From Pseudaquabacterium terrae (GTDB lineage Bacteria > Pseudomonadota > Gammaproteobacteria > Burkholderiales > Burkholderiaceae_C), in NCBI RefSeq assembly GCF_013266755.1, contig NZ_JABRWJ010000003.1, positions 434,001 through 498,000 on the forward strand: DNA of 64,000 nt. Direction: 5' to 3'. Below the pieces are notes generated by a model. That model worked only from the letters and a program-made list of their open reading frames with translations. It did not search any database and was not told the origin of the DNA. Shown in pieces: positions 34,222-42,846 of this stretch. The translations under genes were made by a program, and so were the position numbers. Within the stretch, counting starts at the first letter, position 1; each line of letters opens with the position of its first letter.

Positions 34222-35285
34222 ATCGGCGGCAGCGTCGTCGAGACGGTGTGCCAGCGCTCGCCGCCGTCGAAGCTCGCCCACAGCCCGCCGGTGGTGCTGC
34301 CGATCAGCAGCGACCGGCCATCGTCGGACACCGCCAGGCCATGCCGATACACCAGGTCGTAGCAGCCCTGCTGCGGCAGGCCCTCGCGCAGCGTCTCGAA
34401 GCTCTGGCCGCCGTCCTGCGTGCGGTTGACGGCCAGCGCGCCGTTCACCGGAATGCGCCGCTGGTCGGCGACGCCGGGCACGAACCACGCGGTATCGGCA
34501 TCGGCCGGATGCACGCCGACCGCGAAGCCGAAGTTCGACAGCGGCACGTCCTTGATCTCGACCCAGTTCACGCCGCCATCAATCGAGCGCCAGATGCCGT
34601 TGTGGTGCTGGCACCAGAGCACCTGCGGCTGTGCGGCGCAGCGCACGATGCGGTGCGGGTCCTGGATGTTCTCGCTGCCGGCCTGCTCCGGCGGCATGAA
34701 GTCGGCGCGCATGCCGCGCGCGCTCAAGGCCCAGCTCGCGCCGCCGTCGCGCGTGATCCATGCGCCGCCGCAGCTGATGCCGATCAGCACCTCGTCGGCG
34801 CGCTGCGGATGCGGGCAGATCGAATGGATGCCCGGCACGTCGTAGCCGCCGCCGAACCATTCCAGCCGTTCGGGCCGGTTCCAGAAGCCCTTGTCGAGCT
34901 GCCACGTGGCGCCGAAATCGGTCGAGCGGAACAGCCCGCCGGGCAGCGTGCCGACCCACAGCGTCTTGCCCACCGTTTCGAGCGACCAGATCTGCACCAG
35001 CTTCCAGGCCGGCCCCGGCGCGCCCTCGGGCTGCGGCGGGAAGGCCGGCGCGGTGACCTCGGCCCACTCGCGGCCACCGTCGCCCGAGACGTGCAGCTTG
35101 GTGCCGAAGTGCCCGAGGTTCAGCGCCGCCATCATGCGGCCGCCGAAAGGCTCGCCGGCCTGCGGCGGCAGCACCATCGACACCGGCTCGCCGAGGAAGT
35201 GCTCGCGTGCGATGGCCCAGCGCCGGCCCTCGTCGTGCAGCTCGAGCAGGCCCTTGCGGGTGGCGATCCAGGCGCGTTGCGACAT
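34200..35285 (-). CDS. BNR/sialidase-fold beta-propeller protein
   Basis: A 361-residue protein without an obvious signal peptide, built of beta-propeller blades with Asp-box-like repeats ([67 protein letters not shown]). It resembles WD40/YCF48-related and exo-sialidase-fold proteins, but no sialidase active-site set was identified. AGGAAGGA precedes ATG 35285. A MoaD/ThiS-like gene lies 29 bp upstream on the same strand; this pairing is recurrent in bacteria, function unknown. Confidence 0.78.
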   Translation of the reverse strand: MSQRAWIATRKGLLELHDEGRRWAIAREHFLGEPVSMVLPPQAGEPFGGRMMAALNLGHFGTKLHVSGDGGREWAEVTAPAFPPQPEGAPGPAWKLVQIWSLETVGKTLWVGTLPGGLFRSTDFGATWQLDKGFWNRPERLEWFGGGYDVPGIHSICPHPQRADEVLIGISCGGAWITRDGGASWALSARGMRADFMPPEQAGSENIQDPHRIVRCAAQPQVLWCQHHNGIWRSIDGGVNWVEIKDVPLSNFGFAVGVHPADADTAWFVPGVADQRRIPVNGALAVNRTQDGGQSFETLREGLPQQGCYDLVYRHGLAVSDDGRSLLIGSTTGGLWASFDGGERWHTVSTTLPPIYAVRFG

Positions 35286-35314
35286 GCTGTGATCCTTCCT
35301 GTGCTGAGGGTGGG

Positions 35315-35584
35315 TCAACCGCCCGACAAGGCCTGCAGCACGTAGACCATGCTGTCCGGCTGCAGCGGCTCGTCGAGCGTGATGCGGTCGAGGATGCGCC
35401 GGCCGTCGACGAAGATCACGACGTTGGCGCGCAGGTGCCCCTGGTCATCGAGCACGTAGCCGCGCAGGCGCGGATGGCCCGCGAAGACCGCGTCCAGTGC
35501 GGCGCGCAGCGTCGCCGCGCCGGTCTCGACCTCGGGGGTGTCGACGAAGCGGCGCAGCTGGGGCGTGAACAGCACGCGGGGCAT
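35315..35584 (-). CDS. MoaD/ThiS-family ubiquitin-like protein
   Basis: An 89-residue beta-grasp protein ending in SGG, the Gly-Gly tail that MoaD/ThiS proteins use as an activated sulfur carrier. It shows LRAALDAVFAGHPRLRGYVLDD and VVIFVDGRRI. It starts an operon with the BNR-repeat gene. No MoaE or ThiG partner is next to it, so it may serve a different sulfur transfer or conjugation. Confidence 0.8.
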   Translation of the reverse strand: MPRVLFTPQLRRFVDTPEVETGAATLRAALDAVFAGHPRLRGYVLDDQGHLRANVVIFVDGRRILDRITLDEPLQPDSMVYVLQALSGG

Positions 35585-35650
35585 GGGGGCTGACTGTACG
35601 ACCGGTGCCTGCGCAGAGACAATGCGCGCCCTTTGCCCCATCCCGCGCGC

Positions 35651-36547
35651 ATGTCCAACGGAGTCCTCGCCGCCGCCTTCGCCTACATCCTGTGGGGGAT
35701 CTTTCCGCTGTACATCAAGCAGGTGGCCGAGGTGCCGGCTCTGGAGATCGTCGCGCACCGCTCAGTCTGGTGCCTCGTCTTCATGCTCGCGCTGCTGGCG
35801 GTGCTGCGCCGCTTCGCCTGGCTGCGCGAGGTGGTGCGCCAGCCGCGCACGCTGGGCATCTTCACCTTGAGCGCGCTGCTGCTGTCGGGCAACTGGCTGA
35901 TCTACGTCTGGGCCGTGAACCACGACCGCGTGCTCGATGCGAGCCTCGGCTACTTCATCAACCCGCTGGTCAACGTGATGCTCGGTTATCTGGTGCTGCA
36001 CGAGCGGCCGCGCGCCGGCCAGTGGGCGGCCGTGGCGCTGGCCGCCCTCGGCGTGGTCTGGCTGGCGCTCGGCGCCGGCGCGCTGCCGTGGATCTCGCTG
36101 GTGCTGGCCGCGACTTTCGGCTGTTATGGACTGCTGCGCAAGACCGCGCCGCTGGGCGCGATCGAAGGCTTGACGCTGGAGACGCTGATGCTGGCGCCGC
36201 TGACGATCGCGCTGCTGCTGTGGTTCGCACTCGCCGGCCCGGGCCGCTTCGCGCAGGGTGACTGGGCAGTCGACGGCTGGCTGCTGCTGGCCGGCCCGTT
36301 CACTGCGATCCCGCTGCTGCTGTTCGCCTACGGCGCGCGCCGCGTCACGCTGGCCACGCTCGGCCTGCTGCAGTACCTGGGGCCGTCGATCCAGTTCCTG
36401 CTCGGCGTGTTCGTGTACCACGAGCCTTTCGATCCGGCGCGCGGCGTCGGCTTCGCGCTGATCTGGGCGGCGCTGGTCGTCTACAGCGGCGAGAGCCTGT
36501 GGCGCATGCGCCGCGACGCCTCGGCCGCGTCCGCAGCCCCGACCTGA
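35651..36547 (+). CDS. rarD: EamA-family transporter RarD
   Basis: A 298-residue inner-membrane protein with about ten hydrophobic segments, of the RarD (chloramphenicol-sensitive) branch of the drug/metabolite transporter superfamily. Typical segments are AYILWGIFPLYIKQ, HRSVWCL, NWLIYVWAVNHDRVLDASLGYFINPL (shared with RarD) and LGLLQYLGPSIQFLLGVFVYHEP. ATG 35651 was chosen over TTG 35633. It converges with the DUF3501 gene with no gap between stop codons. Substrate unknown. Confidence 0.88.
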   Translation: MSNGVLAAAFAYILWGIFPLYIKQVAEVPALEIVAHRSVWCLVFMLALLAVLRRFAWLREVVRQPRTLGIFTLSALLLSGNWLIYVWAVNHDRVLDASLGYFINPLVNVMLGYLVLHERPRAGQWAAVALAALGVVWLALGAGALPWISLVLAATFGCYGLLRKTAPLGAIEGLTLETLMLAPLTIALLLWFALAGPGRFAQGDWAVDGWLLLAGPFTAIPLLLFAYGARRVTLATLGLLQYLGPSIQFLLGVFVYHEPFDPARGVGFALIWAALVVYSGESLWRMRRDASAASAAPT

Positions 36548-37132
36548 TCAGCGACGCAGGTCGCCGGCCAGGCTGGCCAGCGTCTCCGGCGCGATCAGCA
36601 CGTGCGCCGGGTAATTCGTGTGGTCGCAGCCGAGCTTGACCGCCGCGCCGGCACTCACCGCATCACACGCCGCATCGGTGAGCTCGAAGCGCACGAAGTG
36701 CACCGCCGAGGTCTTCTCGTCGTTCTCGCGCTCGAGATCCTCGTCGGCGATCGCGTAAACGCGGGCGTGGCCCTCGACCTCGACGAACATGCGGTCCTCG
36801 ATGCCGATCAGCCGCCCCAGCTCGCGCTTGCGCTCGTTCGGATCGGGGTATTCGATCAGCATCGTCGCCTTCCAGTTGCTGCCGTCGGGCACCAGCGGCA
36901 GATAGGCGTCGATCTCGCCCTGGATCGCGTCTTCCTCGAAGATCTTCTCGATGCGCAGCATCTCCTGGATCTGGTAGCGGATCGTCTTCTCGTCCTCGAA
37001 CTGCAAGGTCACGTGCTCGCCGAGCGAGACGCTGCGCAAGCGGCGGTGGGCGATGATCTCCGGCTTGTGGGCCTTGCGGTACTTCGTGTAGGCCTCGAGC
37101 GTCATCAGGCTGTCGGGGGTGATGGTGGCCAT
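36548..37132 (-). CDS. DUF3501 family protein
   Basis: A 194-residue soluble protein recognised as DUF3501 (ITPDSLMTLEAYTKYRKAHK, then RVRSVSLGEH-like and FEDEKTIRYQIQEMLRIEKI, YEIDAYLPLVPDG-like). Seven base pairs separate it from the upstream Fe-S oxidoreductase gene. The set rubrerythrin, Fe-S protein, DUF3501 is found together in many proteobacteria. The role is unknown; acidic, no membrane segment. Confidence 0.82.
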   Translation of the reverse strand: MATITPDSLMTLEAYTKYRKAHKPEIIAHRRLRSVSLGEHVTLQFEDEKTIRYQIQEMLRIEKIFEEDAIQGEIDAYLPLVPDGSNWKATMLIEYPDPNERKRELGRLIGIEDRMFVEVEGHARVYAIADEDLERENDEKTSAVHFVRFELTDAACDAVSAGAAVKLGCDHTNYPAHVLIAPETLASLAGDLRR

Positions 37133-37139
37133 AAGTCGT

Positions 37140-38486
37140 TCACTCCAATCCGTAGGCGTAGCGCAGCAGGCTCAAGGGGTGTTGCAGCGCCTTCGGCGGC
37201 GTGCCCGCCTCGCGCATGCCCTGCGCGATGTGGTGGCCGGCGAGCGCGCAGTCGCTGGCGATGAAATCGGGCTCGTCCTTGGCCATCGCCTTGAACACCG
37301 GCTTGCCGATCTTCATCGCCACCGGGTGCGTCGGCGTCTTGACGCCATAAGTGCCGGCATGGCCGGAACAGCGCTCGACCGTGTTCAGCTGGACGCTCAC
37401 CTGCCGGCCTATCAGCTTGAACATCTCCTCGGTCTTGCGGCCGATCTTCTGCACCCGCCCGTGGCACGGGATGTGGTAACTCACCTTGCCCAGGTCGCGC
37501 TTGAAGTCGGTCTTCAACAGGCCATCCTTCTGCCGCGCGACGAGGTATTCGAACGGGTCGTAGAACGCGTCCTTGACGAGCTGCACGTCGGCCTCGTCCG
37601 GGAACATCAGCGGCAGCTCCTGCTTGAACATCAGCGTGCAGCTGGGGATCGCCGAGACGATCGCGAAGCCATCCTTCGCGTAGCGGGCGAGCACGGGGAT
37701 GTTGGCATTCTTGTGGCGCTCGACCGCAGGCAGGTCACCGAGCTCGAGCTTGGGCATGCCGCAGCAGGACTCCTTCTCGACGATCACGTAGGGGATCGCG
37801 TTGTGCTCGAGCACCTTCAGCAGGTCATGGCCGATGCCCGGCTCGTTGTAGTTGACGTAGCAGGTGGCGAACACCGCGACCCGGCCGGGCGTGCGCTCGC
37901 CGTCCTTGACCTCGGTCGCGCTGCCCTGCTTCGGCGCCGACCAGCGGAAGCGCTTCGTCGCGAGCTCAGGCATCCAGGCGTTCGGGTGCACGCCGAGCAT
38001 GCCGTCGAGCGTATTGCGCGTGAACTTCGCGCGGTTCACCGCGTTGACCGCCTGCACGACCACCGGGATGCCGGCGAAGCTGCCATGCACGTCGGTCGAC
38101 GCGAGGAATTTCTCGCCGGGGCCGACCAGCCCCTGGCTGTGCTTGATCGCCTTGGCGCGCAGCATCAGGTGCGGAAAGTCCACGTTCCACGGGTGCGGCG
38201 GCACGTACGGGCACTTGGTCATGTAGCACAGGTCGCACAGGTAGCACTGGTCGACCACCTTGGCGTAGTCGGCCTTCGCGACGCCGTGCACCTCGCCGTC
38301 CGCGGTGGCGTCGACCAGGTCGAACAGGTTCGGGAAGCTCTGGCACAGGCTGACGCAGCGACGGCAGCCATGGCAGATGTCGAACACCCGCTCCAGCTCG
38401 CGGTTGCAGTCGTCGCGGTCGTAGTAGAGCGGGTTCTTCCAGTCGATCGGATGCCGGGTCGGCGCTTCGAGGTTGCCTTCGCGCAT
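37140..38486 (-). CDS. Fe-S oxidoreductase with CCG domains (GlpC/HdrB-like)
   Basis: A 448-residue protein. It has two 4Fe-4S motifs in the N-terminal third (CHGCRRCVSLCQSFP and CYLCDLCYMTKCPY) and two CCG-type domains downstream (ESCCGMPKLELGD; IPCHGRVQKIG with CSGHAGTYG). Such proteins pass electrons between quinones, thiols or disulfides, as in GlpC, LutA and heterodisulfide reductase B. It lies between rubrerythrin and DUF3501 on the same strand, suggesting peroxide or redox-stress metabolism. Confidence 0.85.
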   Translation of the reverse strand: MREGNLEAPTRHPIDWKNPLYYDRDDCNRELERVFDICHGCRRCVSLCQSFPNLFDLVDATADGEVHGVAKADYAKVVDQCYLCDLCYMTKCPYVPPHPWNVDFPHLMLRAKAIKHSQGLVGPGEKFLASTDVHGSFAGIPVVVQAVNAVNRAKFTRNTLDGMLGVHPNAWMPELATKRFRWSAPKQGSATEVKDGERTPGRVAVFATCYVNYNEPGIGHDLLKVLEHNAIPYVIVEKESCCGMPKLELGDLPAVERHKNANIPVLARYAKDGFAIVSAIPSCTLMFKQELPLMFPDEADVQLVKDAFYDPFEYLVARQKDGLLKTDFKRDLGKVSYHIPCHGRVQKIGRKTEEMFKLIGRQVSVQLNTVERCSGHAGTYGVKTPTHPVAMKIGKPVFKAMAKDEPDFIASDCALAGHHIAQGMREAGTPPKALQHPLSLLRYAYGLE

Positions 38487-38517
38487 GGGCTGGCCTTTGG
38501 CTGGCGTGCTGAAGAAG

Positions 38518-38542
38518 ACAAGGGGCTGTCGAAGCCCCTTGT
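38518..38542 (-). terminator. Intercistronic hairpin after rubrerythrin
   Basis: ACAAGGGGCT and AGCCCCTTGT form a 10-bp perfect stem with a 5-base loop. Reading on the minus strand it is followed by CTTCTTC. It lies in the 82-bp gap between rubrerythrin and the Fe-S gene, so it may attenuate the operon or protect the rubrerythrin mRNA end, giving more of the first product. Confidence 0.6.
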
Positions 38543-38568
38543 GTTTGCGTGCTGCCGATGCGGCGCGG

Positions 38569-38988
38569 TCAGTCGACCAGCTGGTCCAGGGCCTTCTGGT
38601 AGCGGTTGGCGTGCGAGCGCTCGGCCTTGGCCAGCGTCTCGAACCAGTCGGCGATCTCGTCGTGGCCTTCCTCGCGTGCGGTGCGCGCCATGCCCGGGTA
38701 CATGTCGGTGTACTCGTGCGTCTCGCCGGCGACGGCGGCCTTCAGGTTGTCGCGCGTCGGGCCGATCGGCAGGCCGGTCGCCGGATCGCCCACCACCTCC
38801 AGGAACTCGAGGTGGCCGTGCGCGTGGCCGGTCTCGCCTTCGGCGGTGGAACGGAACAGCGCCGCGACGTCGTTCTGGCCTTCGATGTCGGCCTTGTTTG
38901 CGAAGTACAGGTAGCGACGGTTGGCTTGCGACTCACCGGCGAACGCGTCCTTCAGGTTCTGCTCGGTCTTGGATCCCTTCAGGCTCAT
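38569..38988 (-). CDS. Rubrerythrin (single-domain)
   Basis: A 139-residue ferritin-like diiron protein that reduces peroxide. Diiron motifs are AGESQANRRYLYFANKAD, EGETGHAHGHL, AGETHEYTDMYPGMA and EAERSHANRY-like (KAERSHANRY). The C-terminal rubredoxin domain of classical rubrerythrin is absent, so an external electron donor is needed; the adjacent Fe-S protein is a candidate. GAGCTTCCC-like leader with AGGAG precedes ATG 38988. Confidence 0.9.
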   Translation of the reverse strand: MSLKGSKTEQNLKDAFAGESQANRRYLYFANKADIEGQNDVAALFRSTAEGETGHAHGHLEFLEVVGDPATGLPIGPTRDNLKAAVAGETHEYTDMYPGMARTAREEGHDEIADWFETLAKAERSHANRYQKALDQLVD

Positions 38989-39107
38989 GGGAAGCTCCTC
39001 TTGAAAGTGGATCGAACGGCGCCGCCGTGCTCAGCGGCACGAATCAACGCTACCAAACGCATTGCGCGGCAGCCAATGCAAAGCTTCAATGCGCTAAATA
39101 GTCAATC

Positions 39108-39133
39108 GCTATGAATGACAACGTATTCATAGC
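39108..39133. promoter_or_regulatory. Inverted repeat upstream of rubrerythrin
   Basis: GCTATGAAT, eight bases, ATTCATAGC is a perfect 9-bp dyad about 120 bp before the rubrerythrin start and 33 bp after the esterase stop. The region is A/T-rich for this genome. No T-run follows on either strand, so an operator is more likely than a terminator. Confidence 0.5.
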
Positions 39134-39165
39134 TCGGCCAGTGTGCGCCGCCAGCACGGTTGTTG

Positions 39166-40029
39166 TCAATCGATGCCCAACAAGCGCAGGCCCAGCGCGT
39201 GCAGCCGCGCGCCGGGATCGACGAAGTCGTGCAGCACATCGAAGTGGTTCTTGCCGACGATCGTCTCGCACACCGGCACCGTGCTCGGCCCCCACTGGTC
39301 GCGGATCAGCCGGTTCTGGCGCAGATGCTCGTCGCTCTCCTGCCCACCGACGACCGCATACAGCGGCCCCTTCGGCCGCGGGAAGAACGCCGGGCTCAGC
39401 CGCTTGACGCTGGCCGGTGTCAGCTGCAGGTCCTGCTGCAGGAAGGGCGCCTGGCGGATCGGCTCGAGGTCGAACACGCCGGAGATCGACATCGCGCCGG
39501 CGACGAGCCGCTGCGGCAGGTCCTCGCCCACCGTTTTCCAGCGGCACGCCAGCAGCATCGCCGCCAGATGGCCGCCCGCCGAATGGCCGGCGACGACGAT
39601 GCGGGAAGAGTCGCCGCCGTGCTCGGCCGCGTGGCGCCAGGTCCAGGCCAGCGCGCGCGCCGTCTGCAGCGCGATGTCCTCGATGCCGACCGACGGACAC
39701 AGCCCGTAGTTCGGCACCACGACCATCGCGCCGGCCTTGACGTACGCCGGCGCGACGAAGGCATGCTCGGCCTTGTCGAGCGCGCGCCACCAGCCGCCGT
39801 GGATGAAGACCAGCACCGGCGCGTTCGGCCGGTCGGCTGCGAAGACGTCCAGCCGCTCGGCCTCGCTGTCGCCGTACGGCAGGTCCAGCGCGTGGCTCAA
39901 GCCCTCGCGCGCCAGCACCGAGGCCTCGGCCCAGCGCGCGAGGATCGCCGGGTGCTCGGGCACCCGCGCCCGGTTGTTGTACTGGGCCTCATACCAGGCC
40001 GCATCGCGTTGCACCACGGCTGTCGTCAT
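39166..40029 (-). CDS. Alpha/beta hydrolase (kynurenine formamidase-like esterase)
   Basis: A 287-residue hydrolase. It has the oxyanion motif FIHGGWWRALDK, nucleophile elbow VAGHSAGGHLAAML and a C-terminal His in GKNHFDVLHDF. HGGWW in place of HGGGW and the YNNRARVPEHP start are typical of the group that includes kynurenine formamidase. ATG 40029 was chosen; two in-frame GTG codons lie just upstream. No kyn genes are adjacent, so the substrate is open. Confidence 0.83.
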   Translation of the reverse strand: MTTAVVQRDAAWYEAQYNNRARVPEHPAILARWAEASVLAREGLSHALDLPYGDSEAERLDVFAADRPNAPVLVFIHGGWWRALDKAEHAFVAPAYVKAGAMVVVPNYGLCPSVGIEDIALQTARALAWTWRHAAEHGGDSSRIVVAGHSAGGHLAAMLLACRWKTVGEDLPQRLVAGAMSISGVFDLEPIRQAPFLQQDLQLTPASVKRLSPAFFPRPKGPLYAVVGGQESDEHLRQNRLIRDQWGPSTVPVCETIVGKNHFDVLHDFVDPGARLHALGLRLLGID

Positions 40030-40132
40030 CACCACCCCGAGCGTCTTGAGCCTTGTCGGCGAGGCCCGCTTTCTAACGTGCAGCGCGGGATGCGTGAACG
40101 CATTCGCGTGCTGCTAGAATCCGCGGCTTGTC

Positions 40133-40208
<76 letters not shown>

Positions 40209-40218
40209 ACACACCAGC

Positions 40219-40245
40219 AAAAACGGGCCTTAGCGGCCCGTTTTT
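40219..40245. terminator. Bidirectional rho-independent terminator
   Basis: AAAAACGGGCC, TTAGC, GGCCCGTTTTT is an 11-bp stem flanked by A and T runs, so it works on both strands. It ends the tRNA-Ala transcript on the plus strand and the 43-41 kb catabolic operon, whose last gene ends at 40257, on the minus strand. Confidence 0.92.
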
Positions 40246-40256
40246 GCTTTGGCTCC

Positions 40257-41603
40257 TCAACTCAAGGTGGCCAAGACCCGATCCACCATCGTTCCGGATT
40301 GGCCGAGGTAGTTCGCCGGATCGCAGAGCTTGGCCAGCGCCTTGCGGTCCAGGTGCTTGTTGATCTCCGGATGCTCGGCCAGCAGATCGAGCAACGGCCG
40401 CTGCTCCTTCACGGCGTTCCGGCAGATGTCGTAGACCAGGTCGTGCGCGTATTCGCGACCGATGTAGGGTCCCAGCCCCATCATCACCGCCTCGCTCATC
40501 ACGAGGCCGTGCGTCATGTCGATGTTGCGGCGCATGGCCTGCACGTCGACCTCCAGCCCTTCCAGCACGAAGCGCGACTGCTTCAGCGCCCCGGCCATCA
40601 GGCAGAAGGCTTCGGGCAACACGATCCACTCGATCTCCCACGGGCCGGTGGAGCGCTCATGGTCGGCCACCATGGCGTCCATCAGCGCGGCGGCGTGCTG
40701 GCGCACCACCGAGATGGCGGCATGGATGTAGCAGCTGGAGATCGGATTGCGCTTCTGCGGCATCGTGCTGCTGGAGCCGCGGCCGTGCGCGAAGGGCTCG
40801 TAGACCTCACCGACCTCGGTCTGCATCATCAGCTTCACGTCCATGCTGAGCTTGCCCAGCGTGCCGCCGACCAGGCCGAGGAAGGTGCCCACCTCCGCGA
40901 TGTTGTCGCGGATCGTGTGCCACGCGATCAGGGGCTGTTTCAGGCCCAGCTCGGCACACAGGCCGGCCTGGGTCTCCATGGCGCCGTTCTCCAGCGACGC
41001 CAGCGTGCCCGCCGCGCCGGCGAACTCGCCGACCAGCACGCGCTCCTTCAGTTGCGCCAGGCGTTCGCGGTGGCGCTCGATTGCGGACAGCAGCCCCGCC
41101 ATCTTGTAGCCGAAGGTCACCGGAATGGCCTGCTGCAGGTTGCTGCGGCCGATCATCGGCGTGTCGCGGTGCGTCCTGGCGTGGCGGGCCAGCGCGGCGG
41201 AAATTGCAGTCAGTTCGCGGTCGACGAGGTCGAGGCCTTCGCGGATCTGGAGCACGGTTGCGGTGTCCGTGATGTCCTGCGTGGTCGCACCCCAGTGGCA
41301 GTACTCGCCCAGCTTGTCGCGGCACAGCGCATTCAATTGCGACACGACTCCGAGGATCGGGTAGCCGATGCGCTCGGTCTGCTGGCGCAGCTTCAGCATG
41401 TCGATCTGATCCAGGCTGCAGTGGCTGACGATCTCGTCGGCCGCTTCCTGCGGAATCAGGCCCAGGCGGCCCTGTACCTTGGCGAGGGCCGCTTCGATGT
41501 CGAGGTATTTTTCCGTGCGGTTCTCGTCGGACCAGACCTGGCGCATCTCGTCGCTCGAGAAGATGCCCTGGAAGATGGCGGAGTCGATGATCGTGGACGG
41601 CAT
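40257..41603 (-). CDS. Adenylosuccinate lyase / 3-carboxymuconate cycloisomerase-family protein
   Basis: A 448-residue member of the fumarase/aspartase superfamily. The signature loop is [14 protein letters not shown] with the mobile catalytic Ser. Other segments are [18 protein letters not shown], with the conserved active-site His/Thr region, and [13 protein letters not shown]. True purB lies in purine operons; here the gene ends a CoA transferase/dehydratase operon, so an elimination or lactonising reaction on a carboxylic acid is more likely. AGGA precedes ATG 41603. Confidence 0.82.
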   Translation of the reverse strand: MPSTIIDSAIFQGIFSSDEMRQVWSDENRTEKYLDIEAALAKVQGRLGLIPQEAADEIVSHCSLDQIDMLKLRQQTERIGYPILGVVSQLNALCRDKLGEYCHWGATTQDITDTATVLQIREGLDLVDRELTAISAALARHARTHRDTPMIGRSNLQQAIPVTFGYKMAGLLSAIERHRERLAQLKERVLVGEFAGAAGTLASLENGAMETQAGLCAELGLKQPLIAWHTIRDNIAEVGTFLGLVGGTLGKLSMDVKLMMQTEVGEVYEPFAHGRGSSSTMPQKRNPISSCYIHAAISVVRQHAAALMDAMVADHERSTGPWEIEWIVLPEAFCLMAGALKQSRFVLEGLEVDVQAMRRNIDMTHGLVMSEAVMMGLGPYIGREYAHDLVYDICRNAVKEQRPLLDLLAEHPEINKHLDRKALAKLCDPANYLGQSGTMVDRVLATLS

Positions 41604-41663
41604 GAGGATTCCTTTGGATGTGAGAGGTTCAGGCGGCGGCGTGCTGCAGCGTGCGCTGCTCCA

Positions 41664-42845
41664 TCACACCGCCTCCGCCGCGCGCAGTGCGCGAATGTCG
41701 GCGTCGCCCAGGCCCAGCTCGCGCAGGATGGCATCGGTGTGCTCGCCCAGCGCGGGTACGGGGTCCATGCGCGGGCCATCGTTCCAGGTGCCCGGCGGCA
41801 GCATGGCGGGCAGCGCGCCCGCCGGTGAGCCGATCTCGCGCCAGCGGCCGCGTGCTTTCAGCTGCGGGTGGTCCCATACGTCCTGCATCGTGTTGACGCG
41901 CGCATTGGCGATCTGCGCCGTCTCCAGGCGCTCGACGACCTGCGCGGCCGTCAACGACGCAAAGGTCTCGACGATGAGTTGTCGCAGCGCCGTGCGCTCG
42001 GCCACGCGCTTCGCGTTGCCGGTGAAGCGCGGGTCGCGCGCCAACTCGGGCTGCAGCAGCACCTTGTCGCAGAAGCTCACCCACTCGCGCTCGTTCTGCA
42101 GCCCCAGCATGACGCTGCCGCCATCGGCGCCGGTCGGGAACGGTCCGTAGGGGTAGATGGTGGCGTGCGCAGCACCCGTGCGCGGCGGCGGCGGCGCGCC
42201 ATCGAAGGCGTAGTACAGCGGGTAGCTGGTCCATTCGGCCAGCGACTCCAGCATCGAGATGTCGATGTGCTGGCCGCGCCCCGTCTGCCCGCGCTGCAGC
42301 AAGGCCGCGAGGATGTTCGTGTAGGCGTACATGCCCGCGGCGATGTCGGCGATCGACGGACCGGCCTTGCAGGGCTCGTCGGGCGTACCGGTCACCGAGA
42401 CGAACCCGGCCTCGCTCTGGATCAGCAGGTCATAGGCCTTCTTGTCGCGGTACGGACCATCGGCACCGTAGCCCGAGATGTCGCAGACGATGATCGATGG
42501 CTTCCTGCCGGCCAGCACGTCGTAGCCGAGGCCGAGCCGAGCCGCCGCGCCGGGCGCCAGGTTCTGCACGACCACGTCCGCCTTCTCCAGCACCAGGCGT
42601 TGCAGCACTTTCGCGGCCTCGGGATGCTTGACGTCGAGCGTGAGGCTTTCCTTCGAGCGGTTGGTCCACACGAAATGCGAGGCCAGGCCGCGCACGCGGC
42701 TGTCGTAGCCGCGGGCGAAGTCGCCGACGCCGGGGCGCTCGATCTTGATGATGCGCGCGCCCAGGTCGGCGAGCTGGCGCGTGGCGAAGGGCGCTGCGAT
42801 GGCGTGTTCCAGCGTGACGACGGTGAGTCCCTTGAGCGGTTGCAT
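41664..42845 (-). CDS. Class III (CaiB/BaiF family) CoA transferase
   Basis: A 393-residue enzyme moving CoA between carboxylic acids. It begins PLKGLTVVTLEHAIAAPFATRQLADLGARIIKIERPGVGDFARGYD, of which the first half is family-defining, and has FVWTNRSKESLTLD, with the conserved catalytic Asp in VCDISGYG-type context and LLIQSEAGFVSVTGTPDEP. The start is one base after the dehydratase stop (TGACATG), indicating coupling. It probably activates the acid imported by the TctC system. Confidence 0.86.
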   Translation of the reverse strand: MQPLKGLTVVTLEHAIAAPFATRQLADLGARIIKIERPGVGDFARGYDSRVRGLASHFVWTNRSKESLTLDVKHPEAAKVLQRLVLEKADVVVQNLAPGAAARLGLGYDVLAGRKPSIIVCDISGYGADGPYRDKKAYDLLIQSEAGFVSVTGTPDEPCKAGPSIADIAAGMYAYTNILAALLQRGQTGRGQHIDISMLESLAEWTSYPLYYAFDGAPPPPRTGAAHATIYPYGPFPTGADGGSVMLGLQNEREWVSFCDKVLLQPELARDPRFTGNAKRVAERTALRQLIVETFASLTAAQVVERLETAQIANARVNTMQDVWDHPQLKARGRWREIGSPAGALPAMLPPGTWNDGPRMDPVPALGEHTDAILRELGLGDADIRALRAAEAV

Positions 42846-42846
42846 G

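Noticed and set aside
40257-41603. Housekeeping purB
   Set aside because: Sequence is in the superfamily, but it lies at the end of a CoA transferase/dehydratase operon under a LysR gene, not with purine genes.
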